From contig CALDLA010000172.1 in assembly GCA_937898415.1 (NCBI GenBank), positions 62,001 through 126,000 on the forward strand: a stretch of DNA of 64,000 bases. Reading direction: 5' to 3'. Positions 8,301 through 17,067 of this stretch are shown here, one piece after another. The notes beneath the pieces are model-generated. The model was not told where the DNA came from. It saw only the letters and a program-made list of their open reading frames with translations, and made no database searches. Source of the DNA: an uncultured Prevotellaceae bacterium (lineage in GTDB: Bacteria; Bacteroidota; Bacteroidia; Bacteroidales; Bacteroidaceae). Position 1 is the stretch's first letter. Every line of letters begins with the position of its first letter. Both the position numbers and the translations under genes were made by a program.

Positions 8301-9320
8301 TTCGCAGAACCGCGAGATGACGTTGCCTCTTAGTCCGTTGGCCGTCGTGAATTCGTCAAACCGTTTCCCTATGGGCGACACGTAATAGACACCTCCGTAG
8401 AAGGTGCCTATCCAGAGCCCTCCTTCATGGTCGCTGGTGACGGCATAGACGAAACGGTCGCTCTGTGACTGCTGCTGCCACAGTCGGCTCCATTGCCGCG
8501 TGTTGGGGTCGAAGCAGATCAGTCCGTCATCGCATCCTATGCAAATGGTGTTGTCCGAGCGTTCAAACAGCGTGTGGATATGGTTGGCCACGCCATTGGG
8601 GAGCACCGGCTGCAACTGTCCGTTACTCTGTATGAGTATCAGTCCCTGTTCCCAACTTCCCAGCCATAGCCGTCCGTCACGGGTCTGCAGCATGCGCAGG
8701 GAGTTGTAGGCGACGGGGGAACTGAAGGCTGCCTGCTCGAACTTGTCGTGCAAACGGTTCAGACGGCTGACGGGCTGGGTGCCCCAGTTGCTGACAGCCC
8801 ATATCTGATTGGCATTATCCACATAGACTTGCGATACGAAGCCTTTGGTCTGGGGGAAGTCGTAGTGGCGTGCCACCTTATTATTAAAGGTGTAATGCCA
8901 GATGCCCTGTTCGGCAGTCGAAATCCACAGGTTGCTGTCTTTGTCTATCGACAGGTAGGTCACCGTGGAGTGGATGTCCATGGGCAGGCGTTCAAAGCGC
9001 TCGGTGTCGTACTTCAGCAGGAAGGCTCCTTTGTCCGTTCCGGCATAGATGCCGTCTTCAGCGGCCAGCAATGCGGAAATATACTGGTTGCTGTTATTCT
9101 CGGCAATGCGATAGGTGTGTACTTTGATGCCGTCGTAGCGGCAGAGGCCATTGTCGGTGCCGAACCACAGGTAGCCGTATTTGTCCTGCACGATGTTACG
9201 TACGGCATTCGACGGCAGTCCGTCTTCCATGCCGATATGTCGGTATGGGAAATCGTTGCCACCCCGTCCATCGATGAGGATGCAAAGTGTCAGTACCAGT
9301 GCAAACAGGATTCGTTTCAT
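5394..9320 (-). CDS. Hybrid two-component system regulator (HTCS)
   Basis: About 1308 residues from the ATG at 9320 (or 9323), where a signal peptide MKRILFALVLTLCILIDG begins. A longer frame from 9341 would start at or before the predicted transcript start. Domains in order: two-component beta-propeller repeats (~25-620), Y_Y_Y domain (~640-735), a membrane segment (~745-765), HisKA with phospho-His near 797 in VAHEIRTP, HATPase, a receiver domain with Asp near 1092 in VSDWMMPRMDG, and a C-terminal AraC-type helix-turn-helix (~1195-1295). Such proteins sense a periplasmic oligosaccharide and activate adjacent carbohydrate genes; the likely target is the divergent locus from 9512. Oddly, two linkers (residues ~572-602 and ~1004-1041) are made of 7-bp repeats that encode heptapeptides such as NHSPLTM. 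Confidence 0.93.
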   Translation of the reverse strand: MKRILFALVLTLCILIDGRGGNDFPYRHIGMEDGLPSNAVRNIVQDKYGYLWFGTDNGLCRYDGIKVHTYRIAENNSNQYISALLAAEDGIYAGTDKGAFLLKYDTERFERLPMDIHSTVTYLSIDKDSNLWISTAEQGIWHYTFNNKVARHYDFPQTKGFVSQVYVDNANQIWAVSNWGTQPVSRLNRLHDKFEQAAFSSPVAYNSLRMLQTRDGRLWLGSWEQGLILIQSNGQLQPVLPNGVANHIHTLFERSDNTICIGCDDGLICFDPNTRQWSRLWQQQSQSDRFVYAVTSDHEGGLWIGTFYGGVYYVSPIGKRFDEFTTANGLRGNVISRFCEDLQGNIWIASDDGGIMCYSPERQRFMDYAHQDELSTVNAHALALKGADLWIGTYTRGVYVLNTTNGQWRHYGQDKLTDPSSYAICHDSQGRTWVATMEGFNLYDPSTDRFQHIATTHALAIDIDEDDKHRLWLSTQGAGLWRYSPDSKQLKQYIHHDDDEHSLPSDQVNCTMVDAGGRLWIATLNGLCYYDAAKDRFNQVDLSVETGNVMSIIEEQGVLWISTERGIVKYEPVTINHSPFTMNHSPLTMNHSPLTIHPSPFTRHDGLVSEQFQPNSGIKASDGRIYFGGVNGFNAFYPYQIKANRVMPPVYIEAQEIHNQMVFSFVALSYCSPEKNQYAYMLEGFDKEWNYVGNQTRATYTNLPAGTYTFRVKATNNDGIWSDKEATITMVVPPPFWWTWYAKLFYVLLMAFLIWYYVHIRLKRAETRHQQELQRLQEQQEKEAREARLNFFTMVAHEIRTPVSLIIGPLEKIKDKSEELRIVDRNAHRLLELVNQLLDFRKAEQHMLVSNFKPQHINELLHAVCERFEPTFQQNGRQFTAHYPDEHFTAIVDGEAITKVVSNLLTNANKFAKSHVSLRCTANTDDDQFVIEVADDGIGIRQEDQARIFEPFFQSQNKTGVNAHHQPGTGIGLSIVKRIVDMHQGTISVQSAVGQGATFTITLPIHPSPSTINPSPSTINPSPSTMNHEPLTINPSPLTIHHSTLLIVEDNDDMVSFLSSHFQQHYNVLTAGDGIEGMAVVDKNEVSIIVSDWMMPRMDGAAFCRRIRQNPLTSHIPFIMLTAKTDNQSKIEGMNIGADIYIEKPFSVAYLEACMANILQMRRLLMQKVSTQPWEDVAQIATNPVDNDFLKKMNQIIEENISNSDLNVNFLADKLNISRSGLFAKIKSLSDVTPNEMIQVIRLKRAARLLLEGKYLVSEVGYRVGFSSPSYFSKCFQKQFGIKPGDYVKRGGVIFKLADKKSLYGSHF
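6197..6308. repeat. 7-bp tandem repeat inside HTCS, linker 2
   Basis: Sixteen 7-bp units on the plus strand, mostly GGTTAAT, GGTTGAT, GGTTCAT and GGTGAAG. It lies between the histidine-kinase ATPase and the receiver domain. The coding strand reads ATTAACC-type units, and three units make seven codons. Confidence 0.92.
7515..7605. repeat. 7-bp tandem repeat inside HTCS, linker 1
   Basis: Thirteen 7-bp units on the plus strand (GGTGAAG, GGTGAAT, GGTTAAT, GGTTCAT and variants). It lies within the propeller region ahead of the Y_Y_Y domain. The encoded peptide is a run of NHSPFTM/NHSPLTM heptads. Confidence 0.92.
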
Positions 9321-9338
9321 CATTTTTCTCTTTGCGCA

Positions 9339-9370
9339 CAAAGTTACGACTTTTCCCTATTCTGTGCAAA
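9339..9370 (-). promoter_or_regulatory. HTCS promoter
   Basis: On the minus strand the -7 box is TAACTTTG (9339-9346) and the -33 box is TTTG (9367-9370), with a 20-bp spacer. The transcript would start near 9335, which supports the ATG at 9320/9323 as the true start. Confidence 0.75.
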
Positions 9371-9464
9371 CAAAAATCAGGAGAAAATCATCCAAATGCT
9401 ATAACTATCGTCCAAATACCTGTATTTCATACGTTTTTTGCATCGTCGAATAGGAAAAAAATAG

Positions 9465-9472
9465 TATCTTTG
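9465..9472 (+). promoter_or_regulatory. -7 box of the DUF4859-protein operon
   Basis: TATCTTTG fits the TAnnTTTG consensus and lies 39 bp before the ATG at 9512. No clear -33 box at the usual spacing was found, which suits an activator-dependent promoter. It is divergent from the HTCS gene. Confidence 0.6.
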
Positions 9473-9511
9473 CCAGTGATTTCGTTACAAACTAAAAAAT
9501 TTTACAATGGT

Positions 9512-11989
9512 ATGATGACTACTTATTTCAAAAAAATCATGGCCCTCGTCGTATGCCTTTTCGCAGGACTGACGACACAGGCACAGTTGACGGCTACCTA
9601 TGAACCGTATGCTGCTACTGACTGGGGCAACGAGAAACCGGTTGAGTTCAAACTGACGGAGGTGGCCCAGGCCTTACAGACCGACACTGCCACGCTCGTC
9701 GCAGCCCTGAATTCGTGGACGGCTGAGGGCAGTACCGATGCCAACATGGTCTACCTGACGACCTCCGAGGGACTGAGCGACAACTATACGCAGGGCGGCA
9801 AGGGCGGCTTCTGGGTCAATGCCGACGGCATGCCTCAGGCGTGGAGCGACGACAACAGCGCCCTGCGCTGGTTCAACATGATTGGCTGGGAGGCTGCTGC
9901 TGATCAGGACGGAACGTTCTCGTTCATCATCGGACAGTTCCCGGGCCAGTGTGCCGCCGGTGATACCTTCAAGCCGAAGTTCGTGTTGAAACTGGGCGAG
10001 AAGGAGGCTACCGTCGAGATCACCATCAACATTCTCGCAAAGCCCGCTGTGGATATTCCTGAACCTGAACTCCTTTGGGGCAAGCTCAACATCGTCGATG
10101 AGATCACGAAGGATGTGGAGCAGAAACCACGCTCTGGCTATGATGCTGATAAGGTTGAGGTGAATCTGACTGACGCTCTTTCAAAGCTGGGCCTCGCTCC
10201 GGAACTCGTGCAGGACGAACTGCGCCAGTTGCTCTTTGCCAAGAAGGCCTATATCACCGAGGATGCAGCGATGGGCGCCCAGATGAGCGACTCGCTCACC
10301 AACGAGTCGTCGGCTGGCGGCATCGGCTTCTGGCTCCGTAATGTCAGCGACGCTGAGGGGACTCCTACGTTTGAATGCGGACGCTTCGCCTACGACGGCG
10401 ACGACTGTTTCTATGCCGAGGCTTTCGAGTTTAATGCTGAGACGGGCGTCCTCTCCTGCAACCTGGGACAGATGCCGAATAAGTTGAAGGGGGGCAACAC
10501 CTATTTTGCCGATTTCTATATCGTATATGGTGACAAGGCCGTCAAGATTCGCTATAACCTGGTACTGGAAGAGGTGCAGTTGGGCACACTCGAGGACTAT
10601 GAGAAAGCTGGTGAAAGCACGATGAAGGTGGAGATGGAACCCAAGACCTCCGGCGACTATTCTACGAAAGACTTCTCCATTGACATCGAAACCATTACCA
10701 CCGCTTTGGGATGTGCCGTCGGCGAAATCGATGATTTCTTTATGCTGGACAGCGATGTTGACTTTGCCGGTAAGAACCAGGAGGGTGTCGGCTACTGGGT
10801 CGCCATCGATGGTTCTGTCATCGGCTGGGGCGATAATGCCATGTTCTATGTCACGCCGAAGGCCGACGACCTCTCGCGGTTCGGTATCGGACAGTATCCT
10901 GACCACATGAGCGTGGGCGACTCAGCTCGTGCTAATCTCTATTTCCTGGCCAATGGCAAGTACTACCAGCTGGGTATCGACTTGGTGATTGTGGAGCCTA
11001 CGAGCGTGGACGTCGTCTTCCAGAGCGTTGCACAGCGTTCCGTCGAGGTACAGCAGGTGCCCGGCGAGTATATCTGGACCGAGGGCGTCGAGATTCCTCA
11101 GGCCTGGGTGGAGGAGCAGATTGGCACTTCCGACTGGACGCTCTATGCACTCGATGTGCTCAATGAGGATGGCTCTGAGAAGGAGGGCAACGCCCGCTAC
11201 ACCAAGACTTATACCTGCACGCCTTACCCAGGCTTCTGGATGGATGCCGAGGGCCGCAACGTGGGATGGAACCAGACGCCTACCCGTGTAGGTATCACCG
11301 TGTCAAGCCCTGAGGGCAAGTTCTCGCTGATGCAGCATCCTGGTGTGGCCCTGGGCGATGTGTTCCACTTCCCCATCTTCCTGGTCAACGAGGAGAATGG
11401 TAAGATGGTCACCTTCAACTTCACCTACAGCGTCGTCGAGTCGGTGGCTGAGATTCAGGAGGTAGGTACCGAGGATATCGTCCTGCCCGTATCTGAGGAG
11501 GGCGCTCCCATGACCATCGACCTGGCAAAGGCTGCTGAGGCTCTGGGAACCACTGTCGATGCATTGATGGAAGGAAAATTCCTGCACGGCGTGACAGCCG
11601 ATGGTACGTATAGCGCAGGTGTTAGTGCCTACGATGGTCTGTCATTCACCGACAAGGGTGTTGTCACTTCGGTCGAGGCTGACGTGTTCATGTACTTCGG
11701 TGTCGAGGCGAATGAGGACGGCAAGACGGGCACACTGACAACTTACGCCGTAAGCGCCGTTGCCGACGACTTCAGCGCCATGGGCCTCATGTGCTTCCTC
11801 GTCAACGATAAGCGCTATGTCTACAACGTCAAGTTCCAGTCCGCCAACGCCATCACCGACGCCATCAACCATTCACCATTCACCATGAACCATGAACGCT
11901 CAACAATTTTCGACCTGCAAGGTCGCAAAATTGAAAAGCCACAACGTGGCTTATACATCAGGGGCGGTCGCAAATACATTGTGAAGTAG
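9512..11989 (+). CDS. Secreted DUF4859-type repeat protein with sorting-like tail
   Basis: 825 residues from the ATG at 9512, followed by a signal peptide ending near TTQAQ. The open frame extends further upstream but crosses the promoter. The mature protein is about five diverged repeats of ~120-150 residues. Each begins with a helix-like LTEVAQALQTD or LTDALSKLG segment, holds an aromatic G(F/Y)W segment and ends near a GQ(F/Y)P.....GD turn. I assign these to the DUF4859 type from memory of the pattern. The C-terminus is a 7-bp-repeat peptide followed by IFDLQGRKIEKPQRGLYIR, a type IX-secretion-like tail. Its function is unknown; surface binding of the locus substrate is plausible. It starts a three-gene run with the next two genes. 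Confidence 0.7.
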   Translation: MMTTYFKKIMALVVCLFAGLTTQAQLTATYEPYAATDWGNEKPVEFKLTEVAQALQTDTATLVAALNSWTAEGSTDANMVYLTTSEGLSDNYTQGGKGGFWVNADGMPQAWSDDNSALRWFNMIGWEAAADQDGTFSFIIGQFPGQCAAGDTFKPKFVLKLGEKEATVEITINILAKPAVDIPEPELLWGKLNIVDEITKDVEQKPRSGYDADKVEVNLTDALSKLGLAPELVQDELRQLLFAKKAYITEDAAMGAQMSDSLTNESSAGGIGFWLRNVSDAEGTPTFECGRFAYDGDDCFYAEAFEFNAETGVLSCNLGQMPNKLKGGNTYFADFYIVYGDKAVKIRYNLVLEEVQLGTLEDYEKAGESTMKVEMEPKTSGDYSTKDFSIDIETITTALGCAVGEIDDFFMLDSDVDFAGKNQEGVGYWVAIDGSVIGWGDNAMFYVTPKADDLSRFGIGQYPDHMSVGDSARANLYFLANGKYYQLGIDLVIVEPTSVDVVFQSVAQRSVEVQQVPGEYIWTEGVEIPQAWVEEQIGTSDWTLYALDVLNEDGSEKEGNARYTKTYTCTPYPGFWMDAEGRNVGWNQTPTRVGITVSSPEGKFSLMQHPGVALGDVFHFPIFLVNEENGKMVTFNFTYSVVESVAEIQEVGTEDIVLPVSEEGAPMTIDLAKAAEALGTTVDALMEGKFLHGVTADGTYSAGVSAYDGLSFTDKGVVTSVEADVFMYFGVEANEDGKTGTLTTYAVSAVADDFSAMGLMCFLVNDKRYVYNVKFQSANAITDAINHSPFTMNHERSTIFDLQGRKIEKPQRGLYIRGGRKYIVK
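11864..11898. repeat. 7-bp tandem repeat before a C-terminal tail
   Basis: Five units: ATCAACC, ATTCACC, ATTCACC, ATGAACC, ATGAACG. It is in frame, encodes INHSPFTMNHE and sits directly before the IFDLQGR tail. Confidence 0.88.
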
Positions 11990-11991
11990 TC

Positions 11992-14187
11992 ATGAAGCGT
12001 CTTTCTGTATTACTGTTCACACTCTCTATACTGTCTTCTGTGTCATTGGCACAGAAGACAGTATATATCCCTAACGAATGGCGAAACCCGTGGCCGGCTG
12101 ACTCGTTGCTCTACAAAGAGAGCGACCCGGATCATCAATACACGTGGTCGAAAACCCGGTCTGTCGAGAGCGACAACGTCATCATCTTCTGGGATAAGTA
12201 CTATGGCAACAAGAAACCCCATGAACTGCCCACCAGTGATTGGAACTACGTAGACATACCCGACCTGCTGAAAAAGTGCGAGGCCTTCTACGACTTGGAA
12301 ATCAATCGGCTGGGCTTCGTGGATCCCGTCAAGAGCAACCATAGCAAGTATAAGATGATGGTGCTCATGAACTATTCCCGTCCTGGCGACTGGGCATGCT
12401 ACGGCGGTGGCTATGACTTTGTGATCTCAGCCCTATGGTTGAACGCAGCCACCTGCAAGCCCGTGGGCCATTCCGTGGCGCACGAGGTAGGCCACTCTTT
12501 CCACTATATGTGCTACGCCGAGCACAGCGGCCATCGGGATTCCGATACCGATAACACAGGGTTCCATCTGGCTTGCGGCAACGGACAGGCTATCTGGGAA
12601 CAGACCGCCCAATGGCAGGCGGCACAGTCGTACCCCGAACTCATGTTCGACCAGAGTATCAGCGTCTTCCGCCGCTCTCATAACTACGCCTTCTCCCACG
12701 AGTGGCACCGCTATCAGTCCTACTGGTTCCACTATTTCCTGAATCAGTACTACAACGACCTGACCACCGTGGCTCAGGTGTGGAACCAGCCTATGACGGG
12801 GCAGAGCCGGGGCAACGGCACCGACTTCAACCAGGCGCTCATGGCGCTCAAGGATCTGGATGCCACGGGACTGTTCCGACTCTATTACGACTATGCCGCC
12901 CGATGCGCTACATGGGACATCGACGCCTGTCGCTCCTATGGCAAACCTTATATCGGCGACTTCGACTACCGTTGTGTCCTCCTGGGCGACACGGCTTATC
13001 AAGTGGCATTGGCCTCCGTGCCTCAGGCCTCAGGGTTCAATGTCATTCCGCTCGACGTGCCCGCTGCCGGTACCACCGTCACCACCCATTTCACCGCCCT
13101 GCCGGCCATGTCGAAACTCGCCCCCGGCGACCCTGCGGAGATGATGACGGGCGAGACGGCGTGGGGAAAGACCACCCGTACTAACTACGTCAAGCCCACC
13201 AACTTCTCACGTCGTGCTTTCCGCTTAGGCTATGTCGCCCTCCTGAAGGACGGCACACGCCGCTATTTCAATGCCGACTCCCTCTATTGCGAGGGCAATA
13301 CGCTGAAGACCTGCGAGGTCAGCATGGTCGTTCCTGAGAATACCCAGCAGATGTGGCTCATCGTCGTACCGGCTCCTACGACCTACGTACAGCATCGTTG
13401 GGACGAGAATGCCGATAATGATGACATGTGGCCTTACCGTTTCCGCCTCGAAGGCACCCGTCTCGGGGCCAAGGCACAGGTCTATGTGGCACCTGAGATT
13501 GACGGCCGTGACGTCGCCGACATCACCTTTACCTACGACGTCCGCCTGCCCCGTCTCAACTCCTACGACTACGTCACCGTCAACATCTCAGGTCAGGCGC
13601 AGGCCATGCTGGGTACCGCTTTCCAGATGACTCCTACCGATATCGCCGACAGGATGCAGCCGTGGACCGCCGCAGGTCCGTCAGCAGGCCGCGTGATGTT
13701 CTACCCCCTGAACCCCACGACGCTGGCACGCGTCAACCGTGGCAGCACCGCCAATGGCTATGGCCACTGGTTCAATGCCGGGGGTAATGTAACTAAATAC
13801 GATAATGGTGATGCCGCTCTCTATAGCGAATTCTCGCCCACTGGCCTCTCGTTCAATGTGGGGCAGTACCCTGACCGTCTGACCGTTGGCAGCGACTATA
13901 CCATCTGTCAGGCCCTCCGCTATCGTCCATCGGCCGATACCGAGGCTACTGCCCGCTTCATCTTCCGCGTCCATGTGACAAACGGTGACTACGGCGCCCA
14001 GCTCTCCAGCATCGACTATACCGACCCCCGTACCGTAGGCATGAACCATGAACCCTTCACCATGAACCATGAACCCTTCACCATGAACCATGAACCCTTC
14101 ACCATTTTCGATCTCCAAGGTCGCAAAATGGCGAAGCCGCAGAAGGGCCTGAACATCATCAACCGCCAGAAAGTTTCAATCAAATAG
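11992..14187 (+). CDS. Secreted DUF6055-like HExGH protein with DUF4859-type C-terminal domain
   Basis: 731 residues with a signal peptide (MKRLSVLLFTLSILSSVSLAQ). The N-terminal ~450 residues contain SVAHEVGHSFHYM, an HExxH-type zinc site, with a later Glu in AIWEQTAQWQA as a possible third ligand. This fits a gluzincin-like metallopeptidase of the DUF6055 kind. A second copy of the fold is encoded at 18506-19744. The region from about residue 510 resembles the repeats of the preceding protein. The end is three exact 21-bp repeats (NHEPFTM heptads) and the tail IFDLQGRKMAKPQKGL. It starts 2 bp after the preceding stop. Peptidase activity is inferred from the motif only. Confidence 0.75.
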   Translation: MKRLSVLLFTLSILSSVSLAQKTVYIPNEWRNPWPADSLLYKESDPDHQYTWSKTRSVESDNVIIFWDKYYGNKKPHELPTSDWNYVDIPDLLKKCEAFYDLEINRLGFVDPVKSNHSKYKMMVLMNYSRPGDWACYGGGYDFVISALWLNAATCKPVGHSVAHEVGHSFHYMCYAEHSGHRDSDTDNTGFHLACGNGQAIWEQTAQWQAAQSYPELMFDQSISVFRRSHNYAFSHEWHRYQSYWFHYFLNQYYNDLTTVAQVWNQPMTGQSRGNGTDFNQALMALKDLDATGLFRLYYDYAARCATWDIDACRSYGKPYIGDFDYRCVLLGDTAYQVALASVPQASGFNVIPLDVPAAGTTVTTHFTALPAMSKLAPGDPAEMMTGETAWGKTTRTNYVKPTNFSRRAFRLGYVALLKDGTRRYFNADSLYCEGNTLKTCEVSMVVPENTQQMWLIVVPAPTTYVQHRWDENADNDDMWPYRFRLEGTRLGAKAQVYVAPEIDGRDVADITFTYDVRLPRLNSYDYVTVNISGQAQAMLGTAFQMTPTDIADRMQPWTAAGPSAGRVMFYPLNPTTLARVNRGSTANGYGHWFNAGGNVTKYDNGDAALYSEFSPTGLSFNVGQYPDRLTVGSDYTICQALRYRPSADTEATARFIFRVHVTNGDYGAQLSSIDYTDPRTVGMNHEPFTMNHEPFTMNHEPFTIFDLQGRKMAKPQKGLNIINRQKVSIK
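14041..14103. repeat. 7-bp tandem repeat, nine units, as three exact 21-bp copies
   Basis: The order ATGAACC, ATGAACC, CTTCACC is repeated three times without change and encodes MNHEPFT heptads. It precedes the IFDLQGRK tail, as in the upstream gene. Confidence 0.93.
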
Positions 14188-14190
14188 TAA

Positions 14191-17046
14191 ATGCTGAAAA
14201 GATTCATCTCCCTTGCCCTGTATGCTGCGACGCTGTCGCAGCCTCTTCAGGCCCAACAAACAGAAAGCCCGCACTGGAACACACCAGGTGCGGGCAATCC
14301 GTTTATTCCCGGCTATTTCGCCGACCCCACCATCCGTCAGTTTGGCGACACCTACTACCTTTATGCCACCACCGACGGCACTGGCAATGGCTACGGACCG
14401 GCTCAGGTATGGGTGAGTAAGGATTTTGTGAATTGGAAGAACATCATCATGAACTGGCCCACCACCGAAGTGGTCTGGGCTCCAGATGTGATGCAGGCCC
14501 CCGACGGCACCTTCCGCTATTTCTACTGTGAACCTTGTGTGCTTCACGAGGGCGTCAGCGATTCGCCCATAGGCCCATGGAAAAACGTGTTGGGAAAGAC
14601 TGATGCCGTCCTCGTGCCCGACCGCTTCGTTCATAATGCCATCACCCTGGATGGTCAGACCTTTGTGGATGATGATGGCTCCACCTATCTTTATTTTGGC
14701 ACTTGGGGCATCTACAAGGGGTTTGGCTGTGGTGTGGCCCGCCTAAACAGTGATCTCAAGACCTTCGCTGAAAAGAAGTTGATTCCTAATACGGAAATTA
14801 ACGATTTCTTCGAGGCACCTTATGTCTTTAAGAAAGACGGTATCTACTATTTCACCTACAGCAGCGGTTCCTGTCATGATGATACTTACCGCGTGCAGTA
14901 TGCCACGTCTGCCGTAGGCCCTATGGGACCTTACGAATATAAGGGCTGTATCCTGAAAACCAATAGCGACCAAACTATACACGGCCCTGGACACCACAGC
15001 ATTCTGAAAAAAGACGGGAAATACTATATCGTCTATCATCGCCATAACCTGCCTCGCAGCGTTCATGGCTTTAATCGACAGATATGTATTGACGAGATGA
15101 GGTTCGATAACGAAGGTAACATCCTGCCCGTGGTGCCTACGCACAATGCTCAGAACGTTGACCTTTTCAAAGGAGCGTCGAAGTACAGAAATCTCGCCTT
15201 CGGAGCTGAAGTCACAGCCTCTTCCTACTATGACGAGTGGTTCAAACCCGAATATGCAGTAGATGACAATAATGCCACGCTGTGGAAGGCTCGCCGGGTA
15301 ATTGGAACAGACCCAATCAACGAAGGCATGAAAAATATGCTTTTGCGACATCCTGAAGATTTTGGAGAGTGGCTACAGATAGACCTCGGCAAACCAATGA
15401 AGTTCAACGAGATATGGACGCAATTTGAATACGCCACCTTCTTCTATCAATACATCATCCTCACCTCGCTTGATGGCAAGGCATGGGAATTTTACGCAGA
15501 CCGCTCAGCCAATACCATGCAAGGCTCGCCAATGATAGACAAAAAGGCCGTGAAGGCACGCTATGTACGTATTATGATTACTGATACGCAGAAAAACGGC
15601 CACATGCCTGCCATCTGGAATGTGAAGATTTGGCAGAAAACCCCAGTCTTGCCTGATATGCAGGTTGAGAGTTATGACGGCTATCCTGGTATGCACAAAA
15701 AAGACGTGGCCGACCGTTATAATCATCAGCGTAGCGGACATATGGCTCCCCCTCCTGCATTCCTCAATCTTGATGCAAGTCAGATTGCCGAAGAGGACAG
15801 TGTAAAGATGCCTACTGATTATACGGAAATACGCAATTGTTCTAGCTATAATACCTATAACAATTTGGGGAAAGGTATTTCCATGATAGCCAACAAACCA
15901 CTGCGACTTCGCGTGAAAGACGGCCACTGGGCATTCTTCTTCAACGGTAGCCAGCATCTGACGGTGCCATTCGAACTACCTACTCATATGCGTTACAACG
16001 CTCCCTACTTTATCGAGGCATTAGTACTTCCTACGAAGACAGGACCTGTATCTACCGTAGTATCTCTTTCCAGCTCACGTGCCGATTTAGCCACTACGCA
16101 ATTCCGCTTAGGTAGTGACCCGGCAACAGGACTGATTAATCATAACGGTTCGTTCGAAAGCAGTGGTGCCCCTAAGGAGATACTTGAGAATGAGGGAAAG
16201 TGGCAACACTGGTTCATTGCATACGACGGATGGATGGAAAAGGTCTATCTGAACGGCAAACTGTTGAAAGAGCAGAACAACTTCCTGATGATTCGTCCAG
16301 AAGGTAACATCATGATTGGGGCCGACGGTCAAGGCACTAATCATTTCGTAGGCTATATTTCCGTTCTCAATGTCTTTTCCGGCATGTTCCTGTTTGACAA
16401 GAACTTCCGATTCATCTCTGACGAATACGTACAGAACCTGTATGAGCTTAGAATGAAAAAAACATATCCTTCGCTTGGAGATGACAACTTTGATGAATCC
16501 GACCCTGACAGCAAGTTCACACTCTCACCGTTGATGAAGCCTGTCTTTGAAAAAAAGGAGACGTTTAAACTCAATAGTCAAAGTGTAGATTTCAATCATT
16601 CCCCATTGGATAATGGCGGATATCTCTATAAAGAGCTGGAGGGTGACTTTGTCGTGATGACGCGTGTAAATGATATGGAAGGATTGAGTCAGCACAGCGT
16701 TAAGGGTTACAATGAAGCGGGATTACTCATAGCTCATGGTAATACTTACTATCAATTGGGGGCTTTCCCGCTTTATAACTGCGGCAATATGCTCACCGTA
16801 CTGAGTCCTGATGGCCGTCCGCAGTTCCCCAACTCCAAGGGTTACGACTTTGACCCCATTATGCAGTTTGAGCGTTGTGGTGACCTGCTCTTCGCCCGTA
16901 CCAGTAAGGATGGTGTGACATGGAATAATATGCCTGGCTCGCCTGTTGAGGTAAAAGCTAAGACATTGTCTGTAGGCGTCTATCAGACTACCTATTCCGA
17001 GAACTATTCTTGGGCTACGCTTAGCGACTTCATCATCTACCAATAA
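14191..17046 (+). CDS. GH43 arabinosidase/xylosidase with F5/8-C, LamG and DUF1349-like domains
   Basis: 951 residues with a short signal peptide. The five-bladed GH43 domain (~30-330) has the catalytic base Asp45 in YFADPTI, a central Asp in FVDDDGSTYLYFG and the acid Glu208 in FFEAPYVFK. It is followed by a coagulation-factor 5/8 C-type module (~335-475, NLAFGAEVTASSYYDEW), a LamG-like jelly roll (~560-760) and a DUF1349-like domain at the end. GH43 enzymes release arabinofuranose or xylose; the neighbours favour an arabinose-containing substrate. It is the last gene of the plus-strand run from 9512, 3 bp after the previous stop, and converges with the CotH gene. Subfamily specificity cannot be read here. 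Confidence 0.9.
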   Translation: MLKRFISLALYAATLSQPLQAQQTESPHWNTPGAGNPFIPGYFADPTIRQFGDTYYLYATTDGTGNGYGPAQVWVSKDFVNWKNIIMNWPTTEVVWAPDVMQAPDGTFRYFYCEPCVLHEGVSDSPIGPWKNVLGKTDAVLVPDRFVHNAITLDGQTFVDDDGSTYLYFGTWGIYKGFGCGVARLNSDLKTFAEKKLIPNTEINDFFEAPYVFKKDGIYYFTYSSGSCHDDTYRVQYATSAVGPMGPYEYKGCILKTNSDQTIHGPGHHSILKKDGKYYIVYHRHNLPRSVHGFNRQICIDEMRFDNEGNILPVVPTHNAQNVDLFKGASKYRNLAFGAEVTASSYYDEWFKPEYAVDDNNATLWKARRVIGTDPINEGMKNMLLRHPEDFGEWLQIDLGKPMKFNEIWTQFEYATFFYQYIILTSLDGKAWEFYADRSANTMQGSPMIDKKAVKARYVRIMITDTQKNGHMPAIWNVKIWQKTPVLPDMQVESYDGYPGMHKKDVADRYNHQRSGHMAPPPAFLNLDASQIAEEDSVKMPTDYTEIRNCSSYNTYNNLGKGISMIANKPLRLRVKDGHWAFFFNGSQHLTVPFELPTHMRYNAPYFIEALVLPTKTGPVSTVVSLSSSRADLATTQFRLGSDPATGLINHNGSFESSGAPKEILENEGKWQHWFIAYDGWMEKVYLNGKLLKEQNNFLMIRPEGNIMIGADGQGTNHFVGYISVLNVFSGMFLFDKNFRFISDEYVQNLYELRMKKTYPSLGDDNFDESDPDSKFTLSPLMKPVFEKKETFKLNSQSVDFNHSPLDNGGYLYKELEGDFVVMTRVNDMEGLSQHSVKGYNEAGLLIAHGNTYYQLGAFPLYNCGNMLTVLSPDGRPQFPNSKGYDFDPIMQFERCGDLLFARTSKDGVTWNNMPGSPVEVKAKTLSVGVYQTTYSENYSWATLSDFIIYQ

Positions 17047-17067
17047 TATTTTGGTAGATGATGAATT

